Shown: positions 8,391 to 16,021, numbered from the stretch's first letter. The stretch: 21,874 nucleotides of DNA from Burkholderiaceae bacterium (GCA_031276435.1 JAISNB010000024.1:1-21874); one strand, 5' to 3'. Numbers and translations are program-made. Notes: a model not told the origin generated them from the sequence alone.

Positions 8391-8439
8391 TCAAAACCAA
8401 ACGAATAAAAATGAATTAGCAAATGGACATATGCAAATG

Positions 8440-8490
8440 CCACAAACGCCGCGCGGCATCGGGCCGCAGTGGCAGGCTGCGCGTTTGTGG
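8440..8490. repeat. 51-bp inverted repeat with perfect 10-bp arms
   Basis: CCACAAACGC (8440-8449) and GCGTTTGTGG (8481-8490) are perfect reverse complements around a 31-nt spacer. Inside the spacer GCGGC and GCCGC can form a smaller stem. It lies between the operon promoter region and the exbD terminator and codes for nothing recognisable. It may be a structured RNA, a protein-binding dyad or a remnant of a small repeat element. Confidence 0.5.
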
Positions 8491-8569
8491 TTTGATGAAA
8501 GCGCGAATGCGGCGCGATTGCCAGTTCTGTGCAATTCACACAGGTGAGCGGATGCGGTGGCGGGGATTG

Positions 8570-8601
8570 AGCGCCGCCGGTTTTATTTGGCCTGCGGCGC
8601 T
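8570..8601. repeat. Inverted repeat, 8-bp arms
   Basis: AGCGCCGC (8570-8577) and GCGGCGCT (8594-8601) are perfectly complementary around 16 nt that include a TTTTATTT stretch. There is no T run after either arm, so it is not a typical intrinsic terminator. Function unknown. Confidence 0.35.
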
Positions 8602-8630
8602 TCGACGACCGGGCTACGGCACGCTGGCGC

Positions 8631-8690
8631 GCAAAAAAGAAAAGCTACAAAATCAATAGCAAGCTGGCTGCTTGCGCGGGCGCAAAGCGG
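8631..8690 (-). terminator. Terminator-like element after exbD; resembles a Comamonadaceae interspersed repeat
   Basis: Read on the minus strand just after the exbD stop, GCTTTGCGC pairs with GCGCAAGC (+ strand 8670-8688). Then GCTA...TAGC (8644-8660) is followed by a T-rich run corresponding to 8631-8643. The segment containing GCTACAAAATCAATAGC and GCTGCTTGCGC resembles an element I remember between genes in Acidovorax, Comamonas and Polaromonas-like genomes. It probably ends the exbB-exbD transcript and separates it from the operon promoter downstream. Confidence 0.5.
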
Positions 8691-9173
8691 CTAGGGGTTT
8701 TCAGCGGCGGCTGGCTTTGTTGCGGGTGGCGCGACGTCGCTGCCCGCGGCGCCGGGTTCGGCCACGAAGCCGATGCGGTTCAGCCCGGCTTTCTGGGCTT
8801 CGCCCATGACTTCGACCACGCGGCCATAGGGCACGCTCTGGTCGGCGCGCAGTTGCACTTCGGTTTCGGGGTTGTCGCGGGCCGCTTGTTGCAGGGCGGC
8901 GGCCAGTTCTTCGCGCGTGACGGGTTTGTCGTTGAAGTAGGCCATGCCCGTTTTGTCGACCACCAGGGTGACGAAGCGGGGCGGTTCGGTGTTTTTGGCG
9001 GCGTCGGTTTTGGGCAGATCGAGCCGGATGGCACTGGTCAGCAGCGGCGCGGTGATGATGAAGATGACCAGCAGCACCAGCATGACATCGACCAGCGGCG
9101 TGACGTTGATGTCGCTCATGGGCGCGTTGCCGCCGCCGCTTTTGCTGGCGCGCCCGAATCGTCCGAATGCCAT
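8691..9173 (-). CDS. exbD: ExbD/TolR-family biopolymer transport protein
   Basis: A 160-residue inner-membrane protein that, with ExbB, uses the proton gradient to energise TonB-dependent outer-membrane uptake or an equivalent Tol-type partner. A short cytoplasmic head (1-20) precedes SDINVTPLVDVMLVLLVIFIITAPLL, with the essential membrane aspartate at D29. The periplasmic domain follows (RFVTLVVDK, VQLRADQSVPYGRVVEVMGEAQKAGLNRIGFVAEP), then a Pro/Ala-rich tail. The ATG at 9173 gives the normal length and start; an upstream in-frame extension overlaps exbB. It lies 13 nt after exbB. No tonB gene is in the window, so ExbD and TolR cannot be told apart with certainty; the isolated pair next to dapB favours ExbD. 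Confidence 0.9.
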   Translation of the reverse strand: MAFGRFGRASKSGGGNAPMSDINVTPLVDVMLVLLVIFIITAPLLTSAIRLDLPKTDAAKNTEPPRFVTLVVDKTGMAYFNDKPVTREELAAALQQAARDNPETEVQLRADQSVPYGRVVEVMGEAQKAGLNRIGFVAEPGAAGSDVAPPATKPAAAENP

Positions 9174-9186
9174 GGTGGGTGCTGCC

Positions 9187-9852
9187 TTACCTGCTGGCCG
9201 AAGGGGGCGGCGGAGGCGTCGTGGCCAGCAGTTCGCGCAAATCGCGCGCAAAGCCTTCCAGATCGACTTCGATGCGGCTGACCACGCGGCCATACCAGTT
9301 GTAGGCCAGTACGGCGGGGATGGCTACGGCCAGGCCGGCGGCGGTCATGATGAGCGCCTCGCCCACGGGGCCGGCGACTTTGTCGATGGACAGTTGGCCC
9401 GCCGTGGCGATGCCGGTGAGCGCGTGGTAGATGCCCCACACGGTGCCCAGAAGGCCGACAAAGGGCGCCGTGGCGCCCACGGTGGCCAGCAGCACTTGCC
9501 CGAAGTACAGGCGGCGCAGTACGCCGTGCAGGGCTTCGCGCAGCAGGCGGGTGAGTTGCTGTCCGCGCTCGCCCGCGCTGGCCAAGGTGCCGGGGGCTGT
9601 GGTTTGCGCGGCTTGCACCAGCGGGTAGACCAGCGCGCTCCTGTCCAGCGCGGCCACGCGCCGAGTGGCCTCATCCAGCGAGGGCGCTTGCCAAAAGCCA
9701 GCCACGCTGCGCTCGATCTGTCTGGCGGCGCCGCGCAGCATGAGCAGTTTGTAGAGAATAACCACCCAGCTGAAGATGGACATGAGCAGCAGCACAAGCG
9801 CCACGGCCTTGCCGATGACATCGCTTTGCGTGAAAAGGTGTTGAAGGTTCAT
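9187..9852 (-). CDS. exbB: ExbB/TolQ-family (MotA/TolQ/ExbB proton channel) protein
   Basis: A 221-residue polytopic inner-membrane protein forming the proton channel with ExbD. Membrane segments lie near residues 14-36, 120-142 and 162-184. The hallmark stretch GATAPFVGLLGTVWGIYHALTGIA (126-149) and the GPVGEALIMTAAGLAVAIPAVLAYN segment (161-185) identify the family. The C-terminus ends in a short poly-proline tract. Start ATG at 9852 fits the family length. It is the upstream member of the exbB-exbD pair and lies 74 nt after dapB, so read-through from bamE-dapB is possible. No Fur box was recognised in the short gap. Confidence 0.9.
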   Translation of the reverse strand: MNLQHLFTQSDVIGKAVALVLLLMSIFSWVVILYKLLMLRGAARQIERSVAGFWQAPSLDEATRRVAALDRSALVYPLVQAAQTTAPGTLASAGERGQQLTRLLREALHGVLRRLYFGQVLLATVGATAPFVGLLGTVWGIYHALTGIATAGQLSIDKVAGPVGEALIMTAAGLAVAIPAVLAYNWYGRVVSRIEVDLEGFARDLRELLATTPPPPPSASR

Positions 9853-9906
9853 GGGGCGTCAAGAGGTGGGGTCAGAGAGGTGGTCCTTGTTTTCCCCGGC
9901 CATGCC

Positions 9907-9925
9907 GCGTGCGTGCGTGCGTGCG
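9907..9925. repeat. Short tandem repeat (GCGT)4 between dapB and exbB
   Basis: Four and three-quarter tandem GCGT units run right up to the dapB stop codon. Such tetranucleotide tracts can slip in copy number, but this one lies outside both coding regions, between dapB and the exbB start 55 nt away. Any effect would be on spacing or mRNA structure, and none is shown. Confidence 0.5.
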
Positions 9926-9926
9926 C

Positions 9927-10763
9927 TCAACGCAGGCCGAGCACGTCGAACATGTCGAACAGGCCGTTTTTTTGTTGCGCCAGAAAGCGCACGGCGCGCA
10001 GGCTGCCTTGCGCGTAACCGGCGCGGCTGGACGATTTGTGGCTGATTTCGATGCGCTCGCCCGTGCCCGCGAAGAGGACGGTGTGATCGCCCACGATGTC
10101 GCCGCCGCGAATGGTGGCAAAGCCTATGGCGCCGCTGGCGCGCTCGCCCGTGTGGCCCACGCGCTCGTAGATGGCGCAGTCTTCCAGTTTGTGGCCCAGC
10201 GCCTGGGCAATGACTTCGCCCATTTTCAGCGCCGTGCCGCTGGGCGCGTCGACCTTGTTGCGGTGGTGCGCCTCGATGATTTCGATGTCGTAGCCGCCAG
10301 AAAGCGCGGCAGCGGCCATCTCCAGCAACTTGAAGGTGACGTTGACGCCCACGCTCATGTTGGGGGCCATGACGATGGGAATGTCCTGCGCGGCGGCGGC
10401 AATTTCGGCTTTTTGCGCGGGCGCAAATCCCGTGGTGCCAATGACCAGCGCCACACCTTTGCGGCGGCAGGCGGCCAGGTGCGCCAGCGTGGCCTCGGGC
10501 CGGGTGAAGTCGATCAGCGCCTGCGCGCCAGCCAGGCCGTCGTCGAGCGACGCGGTGACCGCGCAGCCACTGCGCTGGCCCAGAAATGCGCCCGCGTCCT
10601 GACCGAGCACAGGGCTACCCGCGCGGTCGAGCGCGCCAGCCAGATGGCAATCGCTGGCCGCCAGCACGGCCTCGATCAGCATTTGCCCCATGCGGCCACT
10701 GGCGCCCGCAATGGCAACGGCGTGCGCGGCGGTGGCGCAAGAAGAAGGCGCGGCGGCATTCAT
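9927..10763 (-). CDS. dapB: 4-hydroxy-tetrahydrodipicolinate reductase
   Basis: A 278-residue cytoplasmic enzyme that reduces 4-hydroxy-tetrahydrodipicolinate with NAD(P)H in the lysine/meso-diaminopimelate pathway. The Rossmann loop GASGRMG is at residues 20-26. The cofactor-binding GTTGF is near 109-113, APNMSVGVN near 133-141, and the catalytic/substrate segment EAHHRNKVDAPSGTA is at 164-178. Length is normal for the family. It follows bamE by 39 nt on the same strand, the usual bamE-dapB order in betaproteobacteria, and precedes exbB, so the four genes may share transcripts. Confidence 0.97.
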   Translation of the reverse strand: MNAAAPSSCATAAHAVAIAGASGRMGQMLIEAVLAASDCHLAGALDRAGSPVLGQDAGAFLGQRSGCAVTASLDDGLAGAQALIDFTRPEATLAHLAACRRKGVALVIGTTGFAPAQKAEIAAAAQDIPIVMAPNMSVGVNVTFKLLEMAAAALSGGYDIEIIEAHHRNKVDAPSGTALKMGEVIAQALGHKLEDCAIYERVGHTGERASGAIGFATIRGGDIVGDHTVLFAGTGERIEISHKSSSRAGYAQGSLRAVRFLAQQKNGLFDMFDVLGLR

Positions 10764-10802
10764 GGCAATGGGTGTCGTCCTGTGCGTTTGCCCCGGGGCG
10801 GC

Positions 10803-11405
10803 TCAGTTGCCGCCGCTTTCCAGCGGCGGGTATTGGCCAGCGCGCGCGGGGGCGGCGGCGGCCGCGCCGCCATCGTCAGCAGCGCCACCTTCTTGCGGCA
10901 CAGCGGGCAGCGGGTAGCGGGCCAGTTGTTCTTCGGTGGCTTCAAGCACGGGCGCTCTGGATTTGCCAGCGGCGCCTTGGCTGTCGATGCGTTCGACAAA
11001 TTCGTTTTCGCCCGGCATGTCGTCGCCATCGAAACGATCCAGCGCGTCATCCCTGAAATACACGGTCAGCCGGAAGTGCTGCGGCTCGATGCCCTGGCGC
11101 TTGAGCATGAAAACGTAGTCCCAGCGATCACTGTGGAACACGCTGGCAACCAGGGGTGTGCCCAGAATGTCGCGCACCTGCAGCCGCGTCATGCCGGGCC
11201 GCAGCGCCGCCACCTGCTCTCTGGATACGAAATTGCCCTGCACCACTTCGGGCTTGTACAGGGTGATGGCGTCGGCCATGCCGCGCGTTGCGCTGTCCAC
11301 ACTGCCGCAACCGGCCAGCGTGGCAAGCAGCGCCAGCGCCAGTGCGCCAGCAGGCAGGCCGCGCGGCGCGCGGCGCGCAGCCTGCAATGGCGGGTCAGAA
11401 TGCAT
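10803..11405 (-). CDS. bamE: Outer membrane protein assembly factor BamE (SmpA/OmlA lipoprotein)
   Basis: A 200-residue outer-membrane lipoprotein, a small subunit of the BAM complex that folds beta-barrel proteins. The signal peptide ends in the lipobox LAGC with C33. The BamE domain follows: YKPEVVQGNFVSREQVAALRPGMTRLQVRDILGTPL, then SDRWDYVFMLKRQG and LTVYFRDD. A low-complexity Ala/Gly/Pro-rich C-terminal extension of roughly 60 residues makes it longer than E. coli BamE, as is common in Burkholderiales. ATG 11405 was preferred to an in-frame GTG at 11429 because it gives a normal signal peptide. Divergent from fur, the typical betaproteobacterial layout. Confidence 0.93.
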   Translation of the reverse strand: MHSDPPLQAARRAPRGLPAGALALALLATLAGCGSVDSATRGMADAITLYKPEVVQGNFVSREQVAALRPGMTRLQVRDILGTPLVASVFHSDRWDYVFMLKRQGIEPQHFRLTVYFRDDALDRFDGDDMPGENEFVERIDSQGAAGKSRAPVLEATEEQLARYPLPAVPQEGGAADDGGAAAAAPARAGQYPPLESGGN

Positions 11406-11459
11406 GGCAAACAAGGCAGGAAGTGACACAAGAATCCACTGGCGACAAACGGGTTTTCG

Positions 11460-11465
11460 ATTGTA
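11460..11465 (-). promoter_or_regulatory. Candidate bamE -10 element (TACAAT)
   Basis: On the minus strand, CTACAATCG carries a near-consensus -10 hexamer about 55 nt upstream of the bamE ATG. No good -35 is seen at 16-18 nt. The rest of the 223-nt bamE-fur gap shows no clear Fur box; a weaker CACAAT at 11534-11539 could serve fur on the + strand. Confidence 0.35.
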
Positions 11466-11628
11466 GCGGCCCCGCTGAAATGGCTGCGCCCTGCTGGCGC
11501 CGCGCGCGCCGTATGTGGCTGGCTCAGCGCGGGCACAATGGCATCATTGCCCCATGGCCGTGGCAAAGCGCGCGGTGTGCGCCAGCCATTTTTCTGTTAC
11601 CTTCCGGGAGCGACCAGGACGCCTTGCC

Positions 11629-12078
11629 ATGAACAACGTTGACGAACTCAAGAACACGGGCCTGAAGGCCACTTTGCCACGGCTGAAAATTCTGGACATT
11701 TTCCAGAAGAGCCAGCAGCGGCACATGACGGCTGAAGATGTCTTCAAGCAACTGCTGCTCGAAAACTCTGACATTGGCCTGGCCACGGTGTACCGCGTGC
11801 TCATGCAGTTCGAGCAGGCGGGCATCCTCAAACGCAACCATTTCGAGACCGGCAAGGCCATCTACGAGCTTGACGCCGATTCCCACCACGACCACCTCAT
11901 ATGCGTCAGTTGTGGCCGGGTCGAGGAGTTTTTTGACGCCGACATCGAGCGCCGCCAGCGCAGCATCGCCAAGGAATACGGTTGGGTGCTGGAAGACCAC
12001 GCCATGTCTTTGTATGGCCGCTGCGCCAACTGCCAGAGCCAGAAAAAACCGCCGCGCGGCGGAGGTGGCGGCGGCTAA
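11629..12078 (+). CDS. fur: Ferric uptake regulator Fur
   Basis: A 149-residue DNA-binding repressor that uses Fe(II) to control iron uptake genes. Winged-helix domain at 1-80, with NTGLKATLPRLKILDIF at the start and the recognition helix region DIGLATVYRVLMQFEQAGIL (48-67). The metal-sensing segment SHHDHLICVSCGRVEEFFD has H86, H87, D88, H89 and the pair C92/C95; a second pair C132/C135 (CANC) is present. The chain ends in KKPPR plus six glycines, an odd tail. The frame is open from 11515, but ATG 11629 gives the conserved N-terminus. Divergent from bamE and convergent with dsbD. exbBD, likely Fur targets in general, lie 1.8 kb away. Confidence 0.96.
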   Translation: MNNVDELKNTGLKATLPRLKILDIFQKSQQRHMTAEDVFKQLLLENSDIGLATVYRVLMQFEQAGILKRNHFETGKAIYELDADSHHDHLICVSCGRVEEFFDADIERRQRSIAKEYGWVLEDHAMSLYGRCANCQSQKKPPRGGGGGG

Positions 12079-12175
12079 AGCGCCGCGGGCGCGGGTTGCA
12101 AGCCGTCGCCAGTGGCGGCCTGCGGGCTTGGCACAAAGCCGTAGCGCGCTGGCAAATCAGCCGCGCACGCCGTCG

Positions 12176-14470
12176 TTACAGCGCCCGCAGCGCGCGCAGC
12201 ACATCGGCTGCGCTGAGCACCTCGCTGAGCACTTGGTGGCTGCCATCGGGCGCGATCAGCAGATACACCGGCACGCCGCTGCGCCCCAGCCGGTTCAGCT
12301 CGGCGGAAATGGCGGCATCCTGGCGCGTCCAGTCGGCGCGAAAAGTTTGCACGCCCCGCGCGTCCATGGCTTGCAGCACCTCTTTGCTGGACAGCGTGGT
12401 TTTCTTGTTGTACTGGCAGGTCACGCACCAGGCCGCCGTGAAATCCACAAACACCGGCTTGTCTTGCGCCAGCGCCTCTTGCACCGCCTGCTGCGACCAC
12501 GCCCGCCAACGGCCCGCCGCGTCGCCCGTGGCCGCTGCCGGGGCCGGATGGTCACCGATGTTGTCGCCCCAGACGCCGCCCAGAAAAGCGATGCAAGCGG
12601 CGGCGACAAGGCCCATCGCCCAACGCGCGCGCCCGGCCAGGCTGAGCGCCCACAGCAGCATGCCCAGCAGCACCAGCAGGGCCAGCAACGTGGCTGCGCC
12701 ATCGATCCCGCTTTGCTGGCCGAGCACCCACACCAGCCAGACCGTGGTGCCAAACATGGGGAAAGCCATGGCTTTGCGGAACACATCCAGCCACGGCCCC
12801 GCTCTGGGCAGGCAGCGCGCCACCTGCGGTATCCACGCGGCCAGCGCATACGGCAGCGCCATGCCCACGCCCAGCGCCACAAAAACGCCCAGGGCCTGCG
12901 CGGCGGGCAGCGCAATGGTCAGCCCCACCGACGCGCCCATGAACGGCGCAGTGCATGGCGACGCAATGGCAACGGCCAGCACGCCCGACAGCAATGCGTC
13001 CGCCGCCGGATGGCGGGCCTGCAAACTGGCGACGCCAGTGGGCAGCCAGCGGCCAAACTCGAACAGGCCCGCCAGATTCAAACCCAGCACCGTAAACAGC
13101 GCGGCCAGCGCCGCCACCACCCAGGGCGACTGCAACTGAAAGCCCCACCCCAATTGCCCGCCCGCAGCGCGCAGCAGCAGCAGCAGCGCCCCGAGCGCCA
13201 CAAACGACAGCACCACCCCCGCGCTGTAGGCCATGGCGCAAACCCGGCGCGCGCGCGCATCTTGCGCGTGGCGCGCAAAGCCCAGCACCTTGATCGACAG
13301 CACCGGAAACACGCACGGCATGAGGTTGAGCGCCATGCCCCCCAGCAGCGCGCCCAGCAGCGCCAGTGGCCACGCCGCGGCGGGCAAAGTGGCCGCCACC
13401 ACCGACGCGCCTTGCGCCGCCGCGCTGGCGGCATTGGCGTTGGCTTGCAGCGCGGCCTCCAGCGCGGGCGACACACTGGCCGCCTGCGCCACGGCGGGCC
13501 ACGCGCCGCTGACGGCCACCTCGGCGCGCCAGGCCTGATCGCCTGCCACCAGCACAAAAGGCAAAACCGCGGGGCTGGCCTGGCGCTCTGGCGCCACGGG
13601 CCAATCGGCCGTCCACACCGCGCCGTCCCACTGCTGGCGCCAGGTGTGCCCGGTCAATGCCTGCCCGGCGGCGGCAGGTTCGGCGGCATTGAGCAGCACG
13701 CCCGGCGTTTCCGCAAAAAGCGCCAGATCGCGGCCTTGCAAGGCCTGCGGCAAACCGGCAATGCGCACGGCAAGGCGCTGCCCGTTGGCGCTGACTTGTG
13801 CCTGCTGCTGCGCCGCGCCATCCAATGGCTGCGGCTGCGCGCGCAAGGCGGCCTCGAACGCCGCGCCGTGCAAAGCGGTCGAACTTTGCAGCGGCAGCTT
13901 GAGCGCGAACTCGCCCGTCTGCGGAATACACTCCACGCGGCACACCAGCCAATTGGCCCTCAGTTTGATCTCCATCCCGTCGGCAAAAGGCCCCGGCTGA
14001 TAGTCGGGCGCAACGGTCAGCGGCACCGGCAACAACACCGTCCCCTCGTAACCGTAATTGACCAGCGTCCCTACCGGAATGCGCCTGGGCGGCGGCCAAA
14101 CCACATCGCCCGCCTGCACACCCGGCGGCAAATCCCAATACAACTCCGTGGGCAAACCGGAATCGCCCGAATTCTTCCAGTACGTGTGCCAACCCGGCTG
14201 ATGCGCAAGCTCCAGCCCCACCCACACCGGCTGCTGCTGGCGCGCGGCGGCATCGCCCTGGCGGGCCACCGGCACGCCCTGCGGCGCGTGCGCCAGCAAC
14301 CGCGCGCGCACTTGCGGCGTCTGCACCACCGAAGAAGGCGCCGCCGCGCCCAGCATCCGGACGCCACCCTCCTGCGCCATCACCGCCACCAGCGGCGCGC
14401 AACCCGCCAGAAAAAACAGCAAACGCCGCCCGACGCGGCACCAATCTTTCAACATCTTTTGCAATTTCAA
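12176..14470 (-). CDS. dsbD: Protein-disulfide reductase DsbD, ScsB-like type
   Basis: A 764-residue inner-membrane electron carrier that moves reducing power from cytoplasmic thioredoxin to periplasmic thiol proteins. Residues 1-32 are a signal peptide. The N-terminal periplasmic domain has WHTYWKNSGDSGLPTELYW (94-112) and the pair C177/C181, features of ScsB-type rather than short E. coli-type DsbD. The membrane domain (about 365-630) contains the redox cysteines C386 (MPCVFP) and C506 (ASPCTAPF). The C-terminal thioredoxin domain has FTAAWCVTCQ with C682/C685. All redox cysteines are present, so it should be functional. It likely serves copper/redox tolerance or cytochrome c maturation. 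Convergent with fur; 153 nt from a divergent truncated sensor kinase gene. Confidence 0.94.
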   Translation of the reverse strand: MKLQKMLKDWCRVGRRLLFFLAGCAPLVAVMAQEGGVRMLGAAAPSSVVQTPQVRARLLAHAPQGVPVARQGDAAARQQQPVWVGLELAHQPGWHTYWKNSGDSGLPTELYWDLPPGVQAGDVVWPPPRRIPVGTLVNYGYEGTVLLPVPLTVAPDYQPGPFADGMEIKLRANWLVCRVECIPQTGEFALKLPLQSSTALHGAAFEAALRAQPQPLDGAAQQQAQVSANGQRLAVRIAGLPQALQGRDLALFAETPGVLLNAAEPAAAGQALTGHTWRQQWDGAVWTADWPVAPERQASPAVLPFVLVAGDQAWRAEVAVSGAWPAVAQAASVSPALEAALQANANAASAAAQGASVVAATLPAAAWPLALLGALLGGMALNLMPCVFPVLSIKVLGFARHAQDARARRVCAMAYSAGVVLSFVALGALLLLLRAAGGQLGWGFQLQSPWVVAALAALFTVLGLNLAGLFEFGRWLPTGVASLQARHPAADALLSGVLAVAIASPCTAPFMGASVGLTIALPAAQALGVFVALGVGMALPYALAAWIPQVARCLPRAGPWLDVFRKAMAFPMFGTTVWLVWVLGQQSGIDGAATLLALLVLLGMLLWALSLAGRARWAMGLVAAACIAFLGGVWGDNIGDHPAPAAATGDAAGRWRAWSQQAVQEALAQDKPVFVDFTAAWCVTCQYNKKTTLSSKEVLQAMDARGVQTFRADWTRQDAAISAELNRLGRSGVPVYLLIAPDGSHQVLSEVLSAADVLRALRAL

Positions 14471-14623
14471 ACAACCAGTTCAGTGAGCCAGCCAGCCCGG
14501 CGCAAATTCTCTTTTGCAAACCAAGCCTGCCGCCGGGCACATTCTGTATCAAAATAACCGGCTTGCCGCGCCGCCCGGCGCAAACCCCGGTTTTGCACAC
14601 CCGAACCCGCTGGCTTTTTCCTC

Positions 14624-15259
14624 GTGCCACCAGAACCCGCATCCACCGCAGCGCCCCAAAAACCAGCGCGCGCGCAATCGCCATGGATTCCGCTGCCAGC
14701 CCGGCTGACACTGGTGACCGTACTGGCCCTGGGCCTGATGGCCGCCGTCACCTGGCTGACGCTGTCGATCCAGATGCAGGGACAAGACCGCCGCGCGCTG
14801 CAAGAGCGCATGACGGCGGCGCAAAAACTGCTCATGCAAGTGGACGGCGCGGGTAACCTGGCGCACCTGCCCCTGCGCCTTGAAGCCGAATTTGGCCGCG
14901 ACACGCGCCTGGCCATCCTGGTGCAAGGCGCTTTCGGCCAGGTGCTCTACCAGCAGCAAATCGCGTCTGGCGCGCCCGGCGTTCCGGACGCCAGGGGCTT
15001 GAGCAACCAGGGCCTGCTGGCGCTGCGCACCTGGAACGACGGACACCGCCTGTGGCGCGGCATTGTCGCGCCCGTGCAAACCCAGATGACCGGCGCGGCC
15101 CCGCTGGGCATGGTCATGGCGCTGGACGTGACGGCGCAGCAGCGTTTCATGAACAGCCTGGCTCTGACACTGACCGCCTACGTGCTGCTGGCCGCGCTGG
15201 CCTGCGCGCTGGCCTTCATCTGGCTGCTGCGTCGTTCAGAGGTCAAGCTCCGAATGTGA
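14624..15259 (+). pseudogene. Truncated sensor histidine kinase (N-terminal sensor half only)
   Basis: A 211-residue fragment with the layout of a CusS-type sensor kinase N-terminus. It has a short cytoplasmic start, helix 1 at about 27-49, a periplasmic sensor of about 130 residues, and helix 2 at about 178-201 ending in WLLRR. At that point HAMP, the phosphorylated-His domain and the ATPase domain should follow; instead the frame runs 8 more codons into the 3' end of a toxin gene on the opposite strand and stops. No kinase remnant was found downstream and no response regulator is adjacent. The start is a GTG at 14624; there is no in-frame ATG nearby. It could alternatively be a stand-alone membrane sensor, but abrupt truncation fits better. 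Confidence 0.6.
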
Positions 15260-15520
15260 GCCAAGGCGCGCCAGCACGAGGCGGCGCGGATTCTCTGCAT
15301 GCCGATAGATCAGCACCAGATCGGGCCGGACATGGCAGTCCCGGTAGGCTTTCCAGTTGCCGGTGAGCGCATGATCGTGGTACTTCGCGGGCAACGGCCT
15401 ATCGCCCGCCAGCGCCGCAATAACCTGTTTCAGAGCGGTGTCAAGAATGGCGCGATGCGCGCCCTTGGACTCTCGCTTGAAATCCCGCCTGAAAGCAGTC
15501 GTAACCTCAATCTTGCGCAT
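15236..15520 (-). CDS. yafQ: YafQ-family mRNA interferase toxin
   Basis: A 94-residue RelE-superfamily toxin, a ribosome-dependent mRNA endonuclease. It keeps the residues known to matter in E. coli YafQ: H50 (KYHDH), H63 and D67 (RDCHVRPD), and a late His at 89 (GSHSEL). The segment GNWKAYRDCHVRPDLVLIYR is diagnostic. The ATG at 15520 overlaps the antitoxin gene by 14 nt, typical of co-translated modules; a longer upstream extension lies entirely within the antitoxin gene and is rejected. Its last 24 nt overlap the end of the truncated kinase frame. It appears intact and probably active unless neutralised by the partner. Confidence 0.88.
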   Translation of the reverse strand: MRKIEVTTAFRRDFKRESKGAHRAILDTALKQVIAALAGDRPLPAKYHDHALTGNWKAYRDCHVRPDLVLIYRHAENPRRLVLARLGSHSELDL

Positions 15521-15770
15521 GCAAGTGGGCGAACAGGTCCTCGACGGAATCAAACTGCTGCAGGTCGCCACGCTCGATTTCGGCAAAGGCCGCGAGCGTT
15601 TCGGCGTTGGGCTGGAACAGCTCCAAAGGAATGCGCTTGTCTTGCGCAATGCGGGTCATGAGAACGCGCACAACGTCGCTCACGGTCAAGCCAGAGGCCT
15701 GAATCACCGCGTTCGCAACATCTTGAATTTCGCCCGGCACGCGAGCTTGAACCACGCGACTGACAGCCAT
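15507..15770 (-). CDS. RelB/DinJ-family antitoxin
   Basis: An 87-residue antitoxin of the ribbon-helix-helix RelB/DinJ type. The N-terminal VVQARVPGEIQDVANAVIQASGLTVSDVVRVLMTRI is the DNA-binding dimerisation domain; it should bind its own promoter as autorepressor. The C-terminal part (IPLELFQPNAETLAAFAEIERGD...) should wrap the toxin. GGAG lies 7 nt upstream of the ATG. First gene of the pair, upstream of and overlapping the YafQ-like toxin. Promoter and operator are expected in 15771-15830 but no clear palindrome was recognised. Confidence 0.88.
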   Translation of the reverse strand: MAVSRVVQARVPGEIQDVANAVIQASGLTVSDVVRVLMTRIAQDKRIPLELFQPNAETLAAFAEIERGDLQQFDSVEDLFAHLHAQD

Positions 15771-16021
15771 GATTGCTCCTTGCTATGCGTTTCAGTGTGC
15801 CACAAACGCGCATGAGCCGCAGCGCCCTTGACCAGCCCTCACTGGCTGCTGCGCTGCCAGCGTCGCCCGCAATGCCGCAACGCGCAGGGGTGAGGGTGCC
15901 ACAGAAGGGCCAATCAACACAGCCCAATGACCAATCCCGAACAAAAGCCTGCTTTTTGTGGAGAATACGGAACGGCCACCAGATGCCATCACCTTGCTTT
16001 CAGCAACCCAAGGGAGAATCC

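Larger units (their letters stand above)
8296..8690. other. 395-nt gene-free gap with several inverted repeats
   Basis: No convincing gene is seen here on either strand. The stretch 8355-8440 is clearly more AT-rich than its surroundings. It probably holds the promoter of the minus-strand monooxygenase/transporter operon, and its far end holds the 3' flank of exbD. Inverted repeats at 8359-8374, 8372-8390, 8440-8490 and 8570-8601 and a terminator-like repeat at 8631-8690 are listed separately. A 78-codon open frame at 8423-8659 has no recognisable features and crosses the structured repeats, so it is not called. Confidence 0.7.

Noticed and set aside
8423..8659. A 78-codon + strand open frame in the gene-free gap.
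   Set aside because: It crosses the structured inverted repeats, has no ribosome binding site or recognisable domain, and overlaps the repeat/terminator element.
11406..11628. A Fur box in the bamE-fur gap for autoregulation.
   Set aside because: No stretch resembling the GATAATGATAATCATTATC consensus was found; only weak -10-like hexamers are visible.
12098..12130. CAAGCC...GGCTTG hairpin with an inner stem between fur and dsbD, considered as a terminator.
   Set aside because: No T run on either side; too weak to list as a feature.
11738..14557. A 939-codon + strand open frame opposite dsbD.
   Set aside because: It is very rich in Arg, Gln and His, typical of the antisense of a high-GC gene. 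The minus strand carries a full DsbD with all motifs.
15220..15853. A 12-bp direct repeat, CTGGCTGCTGCG, at 15220-15231 and 15842-15853, bracketing the first toxin-antitoxin pair like a target duplication.
   Set aside because: The sequence is built of common GC-rich CTG units and could recur by chance. The frame after the second copy (WLLRCQRRPQ... then stop) does not continue the kinase.
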